From: Aurelia coerulea
Taxonomy: Eukaryota > Cnidaria > Scyphozoa > Semaeostomeae > Ulmaridae
Assembly (NCBI GenBank): GCA_039566865.1
Contig: CM076959.1
Location: 6,121,501 to 6,185,500 of the forward strand
Reading direction: 5' to 3'
DNA length: 64,000 nt
Part shown: positions 23,466 to 34,874 of the stretch, in pieces
How positions within the stretch are numbered: position 1 is the first letter of the stretch
How the letters are laid out: each line of letters starts with the position of its first letter
The notes under the pieces: model-generated
Databases searched by the model: none
Told to the model about the DNA's origin: nothing
The model's input: only the letters and a program-made list of their open reading frames with translations
Program-made: the position numbers and the translations under genes

Positions 23466-23745
23466 ACAAAATACAAATCTACAATCTAACGTCAAAGGAC
23501 AATGAACATGAAGACAACATGTTTATGGACTAAGCTCATGCTGTAAATAGAGGTTGATTCTTAGAAATTAATTAGTTGCTCTGAAGATGCCCTAGTGGGC
23601 AAAACTTGTTAGCACTGGAAGAAAAGTAAATGCACCAAAGATCAATCTGACGCCTGCTTTCTTATGTTGTTGTATCTTCTTCGATCAGCGCCTTAACTGA
23701 CTCTGCTTCACTCGTACATTATAAAAAATAAATCAAATTTTCCAG

Positions 23746-24103
23746 CTATACTGGATACACTTCCCGTAAGCGTCTATCTGCAATTGACTGGAACTATCAC
23801 CTGGACAGAGGCAATGCCACCAATGAAAATGGACAGCCTATTGTTAGTCGTAAGTATAACCCAAGATCAAAGTCCTGGACGAGTAAAGTGGTGAAGGAAA
23901 AGAAAGATTATTGCTATATAATGCCAATGATGGTGAAAATAATTGCTGCTATTTTTCAACAAAAATCCGAGGTTCTTTCAATCGAAGTAAAGATGGCCCA
24001 AGAAGTATTGCCCCAAATATTGCTAGGATTCAACCAGAATCTTCAAAAGAGTTGTATGCCAAGCGTATTGCTGCATCGCGGTTCAAATAGAAACGATAGT
24101 TAA
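23746..24103 (+). pseudogene. Transposase-like C-terminal fragment
   Basis: After an acceptor (TTTTCCAG) an open frame reads YTGYTSRKRLSAIDWNYH, then RKYNPRSKSWTSKVVKEKKD and YCYI. The sequence of a basic Tyr/Arg block, an AIDxNxH motif and a Lys-rich KEKKDYxYI block matches the C-terminus of a transposase-like family common in aquatic animals, the same family that I infer for the minus-strand gene at 38082-43919. It does not splice in phase from 23321, so the link with the upstream gene is unclear. Confidence 0.5.
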
Positions 24104-24132
24104 ATAGCATTTATTTTAGTAGCAATATACAG

Positions 24133-24714
24133 TACAGGGTGCTTCAGAAAAAGCGCAACCCAACAGATTTATTCAGAATTTGTCAGGAAATAGCAGAAGC
24201 AATTTCAACAATTGAATTTCAAAAGCACAATTCTATCTTCTTTCCAAAGGTATCCAAGTTGGGCGTAATAATGGAACTATTTGTCACTTAATTGATGTTT
24301 TCGTAAGTATGGCCTATTTTAAAGGCAAGAAAGTCATGGGACATTTACATATAAATAAAACCCATCTTTTGAGCTTAGTTTAACATAAATGCATCCTATA
24401 TGAATAAATGTGTCTTCTTTCTATCATAGGGCATCACCAGCAGTGCTTCTAGGCCCATCATGTTGTGACAAAATCTGTTGCGTATTTTTTTAAATTAAAA
24501 AAGGTATTGACTTTGCTCTTGTAGCATGTTGCATTTGAAATCAGCCATGTGAACCGAAATGTCAATTAAATGATAAATAATTCCAGTACTGTACCAAAAC
24601 TGCATAAAAAGAGATTGCACTTTGAGATGGTATACGTTAAATCTTCTAAAAGTTCATCATTTTTCAATGATTTTCAGTTATAATTGGGTTGCATGTTTCC
24701 TGATACACCCTGCA
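24133..24714. repeat. MITE with TACAGGGTG ends
   Basis: Left end TACAGGGTGCTTCAGAAAAA, right end complementary to TGCAGGGTGTATCAGGAAAC, spanning 582 bases with no ORF. The CAGGGTG terminus and TA-rich edges fit a Tc1/mariner-derived element. Confidence 0.6.
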
Positions 24715-24728
24715 TAGGAAAATAAAAG

Positions 24729-27250
24729 TTAGTTTTCTTTAAAGCCCATGTAAATGCCTGTCGGTGACGGATAATGATCACGAATATTTAGGAAAGCACA
24801 GGAGGGTACTACTCGTTGGTTGCCTTTACCAAGGTAGCCATGTTGCCACAAAATAAACTGACGATATGCTGCCTTTCGAAATGCCTGTGTGCTGCTGTCC
24901 CTTTGATCATTAAGCAAGTCTGTGATACTCTTGATACACATTTCTAAGTTTTCAGGGTCAAGGCAAAATTTTGTGAATCTCCTCCTTTCAGTTATGCACG
25001 TTCTTTTGTTGCAACATTTGTTTTCAATTTCCCTGGGCATGAGTTTGCATTTGCCGCATTTGCACCAGACAGGGGCAGGCACCTTTCTCTCCTCTGCACG
25101 TTCTTCACCAGCCTCTTGATCATCTTTTTGCAATTCATGCACCAATGTTGTGATGTGCTCCATACTTCCCCTTCCATTTTGGAACCGTTTTAAAACCAAG
25201 TATCTCAAGTATTCTTCACTTAACTGGCCGATATACTCCTGACAAAAGAAATGAATAATTATATAGTGCAATGAAGTTGCAGAAATATTAATGTTGAGCC
25301 ATCCTTCGGCTTGTGTCCTACAATAAATATGGGTAAAAAAGTGACGGGAGCAGTGTGCCCATTTGCTGGAAATTCTACTTGAGTCATTCTTCTTGACCAG
25401 TTTCTTGAGGCCATCTTTTGGGATATTTGGAGATTTGAAAATGTTTTGAAGATCCAGTACTGGGATAATATACAACTTAAGAAACTTGTTTCTTTCAATG
25501 AAAGAAAACCTTAGCATATCTTTACTGTATTTTCAGTTTTTCTTGAATCAGGGGACGTTCCATTTAAAAAGCATACCCCCGGGACGGAAGATTTTTGAAA
25601 ACGGAAAAACCCCACGGATTTACATAAAATTTTTACATTAAAGCCCCTGGATTTACATGCTTTTTTACGAAAACACCCTTGGATTTTTTCTAAAACAGTA
25701 GTAACACGGGGACGGAAGACTGGAATTTTCTATCCAGGTGGTTGGATTTACAGTTACTCCAATCTAACCCTCGGATTTCACTCAGTTATTTCAAGTCACC
25801 CCTAGGATTTCTTCTTCCGACCCTGTTTTTGTCACTTTGGAACCCCTCGGATTCGCAAAAACTGAGAATATTTCTGACCCCCTTGGAATTACATCTTCCG
25901 ACCGGGGTGTACGCTTATTAAATGGAATGACCCCAGATAACTCAGAAAGTACTTGAATGATGTATAAAGATTGGAGAAGGCTTCTCAAACTTGTTTTGAT
26001 ATGATCATGAGGGGCAAGTAGTACACAGAAAGATTGAAGGAATTCTTGGTCCTAAAATTTGAAAAGTTTTAAGAAACTTCAGTATTGGCTCAAACTCTTA
26101 GTTATCTATAACGAAATGTGGATTATTAATGAGCTTTATATCAATTTGTTACTGATCCTAGAAGTTCCAAGTTGTTACTTATCTTTCTTGAATTGCGTGT
26201 TGATTTTTACCAATCATATAAAAGTGTAGTTATCTACAACGAGGTAATTATGTTTACGGTTTATGACAGTTGTATATTACCTCCACTAACTTGTTTTCAT
26301 TAGGATCTTCCCTGTCTTGGTCCATGCTCCGATCAGATGCTTTCTCCTTGCTCGATGTGGCATTCCTTGTTTCCTTACTTCCTTGAACAAAGAAAAATGG
26401 TTTTGTGAGAATCGAGCAACATTCTAATTTTTCATCTGAAAGGCAAGCAAAAGAACGATGCTTCATGTAAATAGACATTTGAAAGAATCAGCAGGTTGGG
26501 TCTTGCTTGGGTCAACAACTTCATTAATACTTGATATGAAATTCATTGATAAGGATGGTTGATATTACTCATCAAATTCATTGATAAGTATGGATCAAGC
26601 AAACTGCAGCCACATCGCTTTTCTGTGGTCTTGCTTGAACCCAAAATGACTGTCATCGCCTATTTCTTATTGAACCCAAAATGACTGTCATCTAACACAA
26701 GTGTATTGAAGTAGTCACCAGTAGCCTGACAAGTCTGTATTTAGCCAAAATAAACATCAATGTAATGAACCATGGATACAATGTAGCTGTAAATGAACCT
26801 AAAAATGTCAAATTATTATAACTAGGCCTATTTTTACCTTGTTTCTGCATGGTTTTTGCACATTTTTGTCGCAAGGGCAAAACACTGAACAGTTTCTGCT
26901 TGCATCCCTACAAGTGCAGCCACATCGCTTTTCTGTGGTCTTGCTTGCACACTGACTACCTTTGCAGTCGCACAGAGGCAACCCTGGCTGAAAATGAAGA
27001 AGAATGTCTATGTTAAGGCCCATCAATCATGATCATTTCATCGCAGACGTTTTTCAAGCTTGCTTGGCCAAGCAAACCAAGAAGCTTCGCAATCTTGTTG
27101 TACGACATTTATATGATCACTATCGTAACCTAAAGAAATAGAATGGTTTATTCTTCTCACCTCGATAAGACCTGACCAATCTGACTTGTTTTCTTCGCCC
27201 GATGAAGATGGTGGCGAAAAATCCGCTCCAAGTGTGTCTATGTCCGCCAT
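24729..27250 (-). CDS. P2X7-type C-terminal domain protein, at least three exons
   Basis: Exons at 27172-27250, 26281-26381 and 24729-25238 join in phase. The start MADIDTLGADFSPPSSSGEE gives an acidic Ser/Pro-rich N-terminus. The last exon holds WCKCGKCKLMP, CCNKRTC, then FRKAAYRQFILWQHGYLGKG and VVPSCAFLNIR before GIYMGFK. That order of cysteines and the AYRQF block match the intracellular zinc-binding domain of P2X7 receptors, which in cnidarians also occurs in stand-alone proteins. There is no channel domain or membrane segment here, so it is not a receptor. Donor GTCTTA of exon 1 is weak, and a stronger GTGAGA lies 12 bases on but is out of phase. The stop is TAA at 24729. Confidence 0.6.
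25552..25934. repeat. MITE with degenerate internal CCCNGGATTT units
   Basis: Left end GGGGACGTTCCATTTAAAAA, right end the complement of GGGGTCATTCCATTTAATAA. Inside are several degenerate repeats of a CCCTCGGATTTACA type. It lies in an intron of the P2X7-type gene. Confidence 0.65.
26602..26634 (+). repeat. Partial duplicate of the CXC exon
   Basis: About 33 bases (TGCAGCCACATCGCTTTTCT and following) reappear within the cysteine-rich exon at 26838-26987. Next to it AACCCAAAATGACTGTCATC is itself doubled at about 26637 and 26674, so this intron has seen local duplication. Confidence 0.6.
26838..26987 (-). CDS. CXC (tesmin/TSO1-like) cysteine-rich exon
   Basis: A 150 bp frame between an acceptor (TTTTCAG) and a donor (AAG then GTAAAA) encodes LCDCKGSQC, then KRCGCTCRDASRNC and CPCDKNVQKPC. 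The Cys spacing resembles tesmin/TSO1 CXC zinc-binding repeats found in DNA-binding and transposon proteins. It does not join in phase with the exons of the surrounding P2X7-type gene as I read them, so it may be an alternative exon or part of another gene. Confidence 0.5.
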
Positions 27251-28119
27251 TGCGATTCGATGAAATTGAGCATATTCGCAATGGAAACTGGGATTGTGCC
27301 ACGCAGATTATATCGCCCGCGTTTTGCGTCTGATTGCCCCTTTAATCAATTTCATTCGCTTCCGTTCAAGCACCTTACATTCCCTGTCATCTTTCCTATA
27401 TTTTTCCTTGTTCTTCTCATGATATTAGCAACAATGTTGTTTGTTCTTCTCATCCATAAATTGTCTAGGCGCCATTTCTATGATTGCATGATACTCAAAT
27501 TGGTCTGTATCTAACGAGTTGCCATGGAAACATGATCACGCAATGCTGACGCCATTCCTACGACTGCATTCGAATGCAACAGTGTGTTTGTTATTGTGCT
27601 TCATTGATTTGATGGCCGCTTTTGTGTTGTATGCACTGTTGCATAATTGAAGAGTACTGTGAAAAGTACACATCAGCAACTGTTGGAGGGACAAAGTCAA
27701 AAGTCAAAATTAAAGGCTGTAGATACTTTTCTTCATGCAAAGGTGATTTCTCTAAACAAATTAGCAAGTTGGGAGATAGCTGCAACAAAATTCTGTGGTT
27801 TTATCACTACCACTTGTTTTTGAAAAAACTCCTCTCTTTTTTCTGTCGGACGGACAATTACCAAGATGTTTTGTTCTCAACTCTGCGTGGAATCACAAAT
27901 GCTTGCCAAAATTTGTATATTACTTATATGAACTATGTAGGCTATCATGAAAGGCAAAGAGCAAATATTAAGTCATCTGGTTCAAAATAAGAGAACAGGT
28001 CGAAAACGCGGAAAAACATTTGAAGTTTCTAAGTGGCGAGAAATAGCGCTTATTGTGTTAAAATATAGTTAAGGAACCTCTAAATAAGCCAAATATTCCA
28101 TCAAGAAGACAAACAAGAA

Positions 28120-29030
28120 ATTTCCGCGTTTTCCGCGTTTTTGCTATAGGTGATTTTCGAAAACACGGAAAACGCGGAAATATCTTTATATGAACTTTTA
28201 TCAGTAGCTTTTCGCAAATATAGACCAGTAAAGATCCTGAAACAATGCAAATTGATGCCAGGACTGCCTCTAAAGAACCCAGAAATATCATTTTGATAAT
28301 ATTTGATGCCCAAAAATATCAAAAATATAATTTCAGTTTATTTGCACCCAAAAATATCACTTTCGGTGATATTCTGACCCAAAAATATTGGACTTACCTC
28401 TTCGTATATTACCTCTTCGTTACCTCCTCAATATGCTGTGTGCCCCCCTGGGATTCTTTACCAAAATAGACTTTGTAGATCCGAATGACATTGTGGATCA
28501 TAAGATTTAAAAATTAATGGGCCAAAGTGGCCTATTAGGAATTCGAGAGGAGTTTGTTGATAATTTCTCGACCGTATCTCGTTATGGTGCTATGATATAA
28601 AGAGATTTCTGCGTTTTCGAAAATCACCCATAGCAAAAATGAAAACGCGGAAAACGCGGAAAAATTTTATTCTACAAAGGAGGAGGCTCTAAGTTTATTT
28701 TGTTGCTTCAGTAGGCGACATAACATGCTGTATCCGCCCATAGCATCATAAAGGAATACGGTTGAGAAACTATCAACAAACTCCTCTCGAATTCCTGATA
28801 GGCCACTTAGGCCTATTAATTTTTTAATCTTATGATCCAAAGTTTCATTGGGATCTACGAAGTCTATTTTGATAAAGAATTCATTACGAGAGAAAGATTA
28901 ACGTATTACTCGCCTATATTTGCGAAAAGCTACAGATAAAAGTTGATATAAAGATATTTCCGCGTTTTCGAAAATTACCTAGAGCAAAGACGAAAACGCG
29001 GAAAACGCGGAAAACGTGGAAAAAATTTTA
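28120..29030. repeat. Fold-back element with GC-rich hairpin units
   Basis: Inverted arms (about 28125-28600 and 28720-29025) share stretches such as AGGAGTTTGTTGATA near 28552 and its complement near 28770. Units combining TTTCCGCGTTTTCGAAAAT with AAAACGCGGAAAACGCGGAA occur three times, once inverted. The left arm carries an extra 200 bases (about 28230-28440). No ORF. The flanks 27250-28120 and 29030-30180 show no gene that I can support. Confidence 0.7.
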
Positions 29031-30181
29031 GAGTAGGGTGGGGGTAATGTGGGTCGAAAATGAGCAAAATCTCAAAATGGATATTAGGTAAAACGAGACT
29101 AAAATGCAAAACATTTCAAAAGTTTTGTTTAATTGACATTCAGTGCTTCTTCTTTCTTGGGAAAAAATCTCAGCTCTGACAAAGGCAGTTAAATATTTAA
29201 AAAAAATGTTCTCTCTTGGCAACTAAAATAGGCCCACTTTTTCCGACGAGCAGGAAAAGTGGGTCTATTTTCAAAACTCGTACAAAATCGGCATATGAAA
29301 GGCTAAATGATTAAAAAAATTAACGGACTTACGTTTCCCAACCATTCTCTATTCAATAAAATCACAGTCTTTGCCTTTTATCACAAGCAATCCCGTGCCT
29401 GCGACAAAAATAAAACTATGGTCATTATGCTGTGATCCACCATCGTTGCGACTTGCAAGTCAGTGATCGAATTTGATAAAATAACAGTCAAATAAAGATG
29501 TTTGCAGTATGTTTACTCCAAAATTACTGGTTACATAACAGCAACTGCGGTTATAGGAAACCCCTTTTTCTCATTTTAGACAGAAAACAACATGGCAGGA
29601 TGAATATAAGTGCGAAAATTTTAAGCAATTCAAGGCTTCGTTGAATTTGAATTATGGCTGAATTCTCAGTAGGTCCAAATTACCCCACCTGGTCAAAAAA
29701 TAGAAATAAAAAGAACAATCGCATCAATGACTTTGAAATAAACGTTATTTCATTTGCAAATTGATGCCAGATACTGAGCTGCAATTTTCAGGACATATTA
29801 TTTGACACAAGAGCTTCTATATGAACTAAAGGTAGCAAGATATGAGAAGAGCTTCAATTTTTAATCATCTTCCAAAAAAACTTCATCTTCCAAAAAAACA
29901 AAAATTTGAAAGAATGGTGCTTGGAAAAATCCTGATTTCTGGAATTCTTGTACTTTGAAAGTGTTCCTTGTAGTTCATCTAGTAGCAATATGATAGGCCA
30001 CAAATCAGAGAAAATTTGGGAGGTATATCTTGAATAGTTTTTGAAATATCAATGTAAAGAGGTTCAAATTAGACGTAAATTTGTAAATTCCGTAAAATGC
30101 CTTTCAAATGTCAATAATGTTTTCAAGACAGTTTTGTTGTGCAGTCTTCTATTTAGAGGACACCAGATTGGTACTGTGGTC

Positions 30182-30538
30182 CTACCTGGTCCTCCAAGGC
30201 TTCAGAGTAGCCTTTCCTCTTATTTCTGATCTTACTTCTCCTGCTTTTTTACCATTTCTGAGCTGTCTCTTTGAAACATAAATGCGATTCTTATCATTTC
30301 GTCTGTACGTGGTCACACAATTATGCCCTGGCTTCATTCCCAGTGCAGTTAAAATTGTGATTATATTTGTTGCATGATCATTGAAGTGGCCAACTGCTAG
30401 ATTAGTGGCTAACTGCACAGTTGGAAGATCATAATTTGGGCAGATCATCATCTGCATATAAGCATTTGATAGCAAGTCCAGTCCATGTCCATAATAAATA
30501 AGTTTGCATCCTGGCTGGAATACCAAAATTCGATTCAT
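30182..30538 (-). pseudogene. Mutator-like transposase C-terminal fragment
   Basis: The frame contains LAVGHFNDHATNIITILTAL followed by GMKPGHNC, a pattern that I associate with the C-terminus of animal Mutator-like transposases (AxxHFNxG then KPG), and a basic end. No other part of a transposase is nearby. Solitary fragment; 30540-31114 shows nothing else. Confidence 0.45.
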
Positions 30539-32439
30539 CTAAGTCACAAGTACTTTCTGAACCATCATCTTGTAAATGTGAAAGTTTCTAGCTGAAGCAA
30601 GTAAATTCAGTGCACTTGCATTAGCAACTATATGCGATGGCCTACTTAGGCATTGTCAAGGTCCTACTCTCCTTCTAATTCTATCTTCATAATTCCTTAC
30701 TTCACCTCTTTCATCTTCTCGCATCTTCTTCTACCATCACAACTGTCTGATAATTATGAAGTCTTGGATATCTATTTCCGAAGAATGTTCTTTCTTCTCT
30801 CTCAATAATTTTACTTCGGCATTTTCAATGATTTACAAAACTCTATTTCACATTGAGAAGCAAAACAGTGTGTGGTCGCCATTTTGTCCTCTTCAGCCTC
30901 CTTATCAGTTTACTACCTTGTTTTTACTTCTTCGCCTTCCGGGCACATTGGACCCGAAAAAGGGGCGAAGAGGGGTAAAACTTGTCAGAAAAAAGTAGAA
31001 TTTCTTGTTTCGTTGCCATGGAAACGAATAATCATACAAGGGGTGGTCATTATAAATGACCATTTTTCTTTGTATCCATTGAAAGTATCCCTTAGATATT
31101 GATGTATATTAGTACCGGGTGTCCCAAAATGATGTATTATCGTTTGATTGCTTACATATCCATAACCAATGAACTGATTTTCAAAAACTTTGTTCTATTT
31201 GATTGCCTAAGCGCTAAATTGTATTTTAAGATGTTGGTTGCGGTTTTACCACAATGTTTTCATGTCGAAAAGAAGATCGATAAACCTGCTCAAATTCCAG
31301 CCTTAGATGACATGAGAAAGAAACGGCCTATTTTTCCGGTCAACATTTTAGATGTGAAACAAAAGGATGAACTCGTATTTGTATTCTGACTATTCTCTGA
31401 ATTTAGTATTAACAGAATTCGTATTCTATGAACGACATATATGTTCAGCCTTTTGTATCACATCTAAAATGTTGACTGGAAAGGTAGGCCATTTCTTTTT
31501 CATGTCATCTAAGGCTTGGATTTGAAGGTCTATCGATCTTCTTTTCGACATGAAAACGTCTGAAAAAATCGGCATAAAACCACAACCAACATCCTCAAAT
31601 ACAATTTTGCTTTTCGGCAATCGGATAAAATAAAGTTTTTGAAGACCACTTCATTGGCTACGGACATACCGGGTGCGCCAAAATAAACTATGCACGTTTG
31701 CGAGGCCATGATAAATCGTATACTGGACCGATTTTGAAGTTTTATGAGCTAATCTTTAGCTAAGATCCTCAATTAGATGCCAGTATTTTTCGGACATTTT
31801 TTAGTCTTCTATTTATGAAGCTATAAGCGAGTTTCTTAAAATTTTCGATTTCGAAAACACTGAAAACGGTCGAAAAACGTTGATCAAATTTTCTAAAGAC
31901 TCGATATGAATGGACAAAGAGAGAACGTTTTCCTGATGATTTGGGGATTTAGAAATTGATCAGTTATAATCCAACGCACGAGTGTTTGAAGGAATGTAAA
32001 AATACTTTTAATGATACAAAGAAATGTATTTCCTTTTGAAATTTCATTGAATTTATGCTTCCATGCAGGTACTGCGTTCCTGTGTCAAAGGAGTTAAAAG
32101 ACACACAGTATAAGTAGCGAAGCTACATGATGAGGTCAAACAAGCGAGGAGTCTTATAGAATTTCTGACGCCGCGAGCGTCTTGGCTCCGCGCGCGTTAT
32201 TGCAAGTACTTGAGGCTATTGCAACAGGCCGGTCCCCGCTCTCTGGCAAGAAACTCATGATATGTTGCAAACTTTCGGAACTCGTTTTTCCAATTTGGCC
32301 TGATTTGAAACCAGGGGAAATTGAGGGTACTTGACTACAATTTGTAGAGAGGTGTGCCTGCCAAAAAAGATTTTTTACCCGGCTGCAGAATTTTTTACTC
32401 CAAACGATAGCCGAGCCTGGAAAAATCGGTGGAAAGTTT

Positions 32440-32836
32440 ACACGTATTCTTCTATATAAGAAACTGCTTACAAGAAATTGAACTCTCCGCCGAAAATTTA
32501 AGAAACTCCATCATTGGAAAATATAACATAAGAAACTGTTTATTTCGATAAAGAAAATCCTTGGCATATTGGTTACACTTTTTAGTTGTTTCCTGTTTCC
32601 TGTTACTCCGACTCGGAAAACTTTGTCCTTCAGGAATTTCTAAACATTGGGAAGGCTTCAGAAACCTTCTTTTCAAATGTCCACGAGAGCACAGAAAGTA
32701 TAAAAATCACAACGATTGCCAAAAATCTTTAAGAAACTTGCAAGAAAGTTTAATTTTAAGTACTCAAAATTTGATACTTCTAAGAAACGTTCAGTACTGG
32801 CCCAAATTATTAGTTTCTTATAAAAAAATACGTGTA
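32440..32836. repeat. MITE with ACACGTA-T(n)-ATAAGAAACT ends, nested
   Basis: Left ACACGTATTCTTCTATATAA then GAAACTG; right complement ending ATACGTGTAG. Same family as 11210-11648. It lies immediately inside the left long inverted repeat of the mariner-type element. Confidence 0.65.
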
Positions 32837-33789
32837 GCTTGGATATTGATAACGAAAAACAGATAATTTCGAAAGAAAAGAAAAAGAAAAGAGCAGGTAT
32901 CGTTTATCTACAATATGCACTTTATTGTTCCATTGCGATTTCACAATTAACGGAATGACTCACTACTTAAATCAATTTCAGTACTTATGTTTTTTCACTT
33001 TTACATTTCTTGTCAAGATCTCTTCCCTAGAAACAACGAACAGTTGCCGCTTAACCATGGTGTGCATTGTACTCCAGCCCAGTCCATTTTAAGAGTCTTG
33101 AGACCAAATTCTGTGTCGCAAAAATAAAGCATCTCTGTTGTACTTCAGAAGCATCTAACCTCACCGACTTCAGTTTCTACTGCGGGAGGAATGAAAGCCC
33201 AGTTATTTCAATGCAACTTTTTTGCCAGCACCTGTTCAACTAAGTGGCCTCGTTTTGGAACTTTTCAAAATTGATTCAAATTGCTTCAAATGAAATTTCT
33301 AACATCAGATTCAGGCTCGGCACTAAAATTTTCTATCTGGACACAAGTGTTGATAATCCTGGTGTTAGCGATTTTGATTTTATGATGATAATGAATATTG
33401 GAAAAGTTACACCCAGCACGATATTCAAGGTCAAATCCCTTATAAAGCTTCACAGTTATTGGTCTAATGAAATCAAAATCGCAAACACTACGTTCATGAA
33501 ACTTTGAGGCTAGGCTGAACTTTGGGTACTGAATTCAAATCCGTGGTCAAAAGTTTTGTTTGAAAAAATTTTCAAAAATTTCAAAAACGAGGTCGTTAAT
33601 TGAAAAGGTGAGTTTGACGTTTGTCCTGTGAGAGGCTTATTTGTATTTACCGGGAACATTATTCTGGGTTTCAAGACTTTTAAATCAGACTTTATCCCGT
33701 TTAAATTTTACAATTTAACATAATGAGCGTCGTTATTTTCTAATGTTTTCATTTCAACATTGTAAAAGAAGCTTAAGGATGTTTGAAAG

Positions 33790-34874
33790 CTACTCGTTAG
33801 CAATATGATTTCCTTCACTGCGAAGACAAGATCTACAACGGGATACCATACCGTCAAAAGCGTTCTGTATCGCTTCTAATGGAATTGCATGCAGTTCCCT
33901 TGTGATGGCATCTCGGAGCTCGTTTAGATTCTGGGGCTGTTCTTCCTCTGGGACTTTCCAGATATTATGCTTTAAATATCCCCACAGGAAGAAATCGCAC
34001 ACAGTGAGATCTGGGGAACGAGGTGGGCAGACCCAGTCTCCTCGCTTGCTGATTAATTTTCCTGGGAACTGCCCTCTTAAATATTGCATTGCCACATTGC
34101 TTGTATGGGCTGATGCACCATCCTGCTGCCACCAGGTCTCTGCTTGGTTCACATTTTGCTCACGGAACTCTCTTTGCACAACATTGTATCGAATTATTCT
34201 CAGATACTCGCGCGTATTGAGATTTCCGTGAACAAAATGGGGCCCAAATATTTTGCCATTTCTGGTAAGCCCAGCCCAGACCATCACTTGCCCTGCTCCT
34301 TGCTTGAACGAAATGTAGTGTCCTTCTGGATGCCCTTGCCCTTTCTCCGCATATTTGACAACATTTTTTGTATTCACTTCCGAATTCAGGCTGAAAATTG
34401 CTTCATCTGAAACGATAAGATTGTCGAGAAAATCGGGGTTCTGTTCGCATGTATTTACGAATCTCTCGCAAAACTCTATTCTCTGCGCTGGGTCACGTGG
34501 CTCTAGCTTTTGTTGTCGCACTAAAACATAGGGGTGATATTTAAGGTCCTTCACAATTCTTCGAAAAGTTGTTGGCGTCAGGTCAAGTCCATTACGTCTT
34601 GACACCTTACACCATTTTCCATCAACGCATCTCGTACCCTTTCGACATTTTCTGGCGTCCTTGTCGTTCTAAGACGCCCACAAATTCCTTTATTCCTGTC
34701 GAGGCAGGTTCCATGCTGTAAAAATTTGCGATACAGCTGCGCAACAGCGGAATTGGTAGGGGGTTGGACATCTGGCCAATGGGCAGCCCAGCGACGAACA
34801 ACCTCCCGTGAGTTGTTCACTCTTGACATCTCGACGCATATCCATGTTCTCTGTTCAGTAGTTAGGCGACGCAT
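33790..34874 (-). pseudogene. Tc1/mariner transposase, DD41D type, one frameshift
   Basis: An N-terminal frame (34874-34578) has helix-turn-helix-like segments (MRRLTTEQRTWICVEMSR). The catalytic frame (34605-33790) carries VSDEAIFSLN (first Asp), WWQQDGASAHTS (second Asp) and CPPRSPDLTVCDFFLWG (third Asp). I count 41 residues between the second and third Asp, so the signature is DD41D. The two frames overlap near 34606 and differ in register, so a single small indel separates them; all catalytic residues are kept. It sits inside the long-inverted-repeat element and is its probable former transposase. Confidence 0.85.

Noticed and set aside
24729..25238. A P2X ion-channel receptor gene
   Set aside because: Only the intracellular zinc-binding domain pattern is present; no membrane segments or extracellular cysteine-rich domain.
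27260..27514. Plus-strand hydrophobic ORF opposite the P2X7-type gene start
   Set aside because: It overlaps the promoter region, has no splice support and resembles T-rich sequence translated by chance.
27622..27990. A 122-codon plus-strand ORF
   Set aside because: No recognisable motif, no splice signals that extend it and no homology pattern; not enough for a gene call.
32561..32866. Open frames of 60-120 codons within MITEs and inverted repeats
   Set aside because: They are repeats read through by chance, with low-complexity composition and mirrored frames on both arms.
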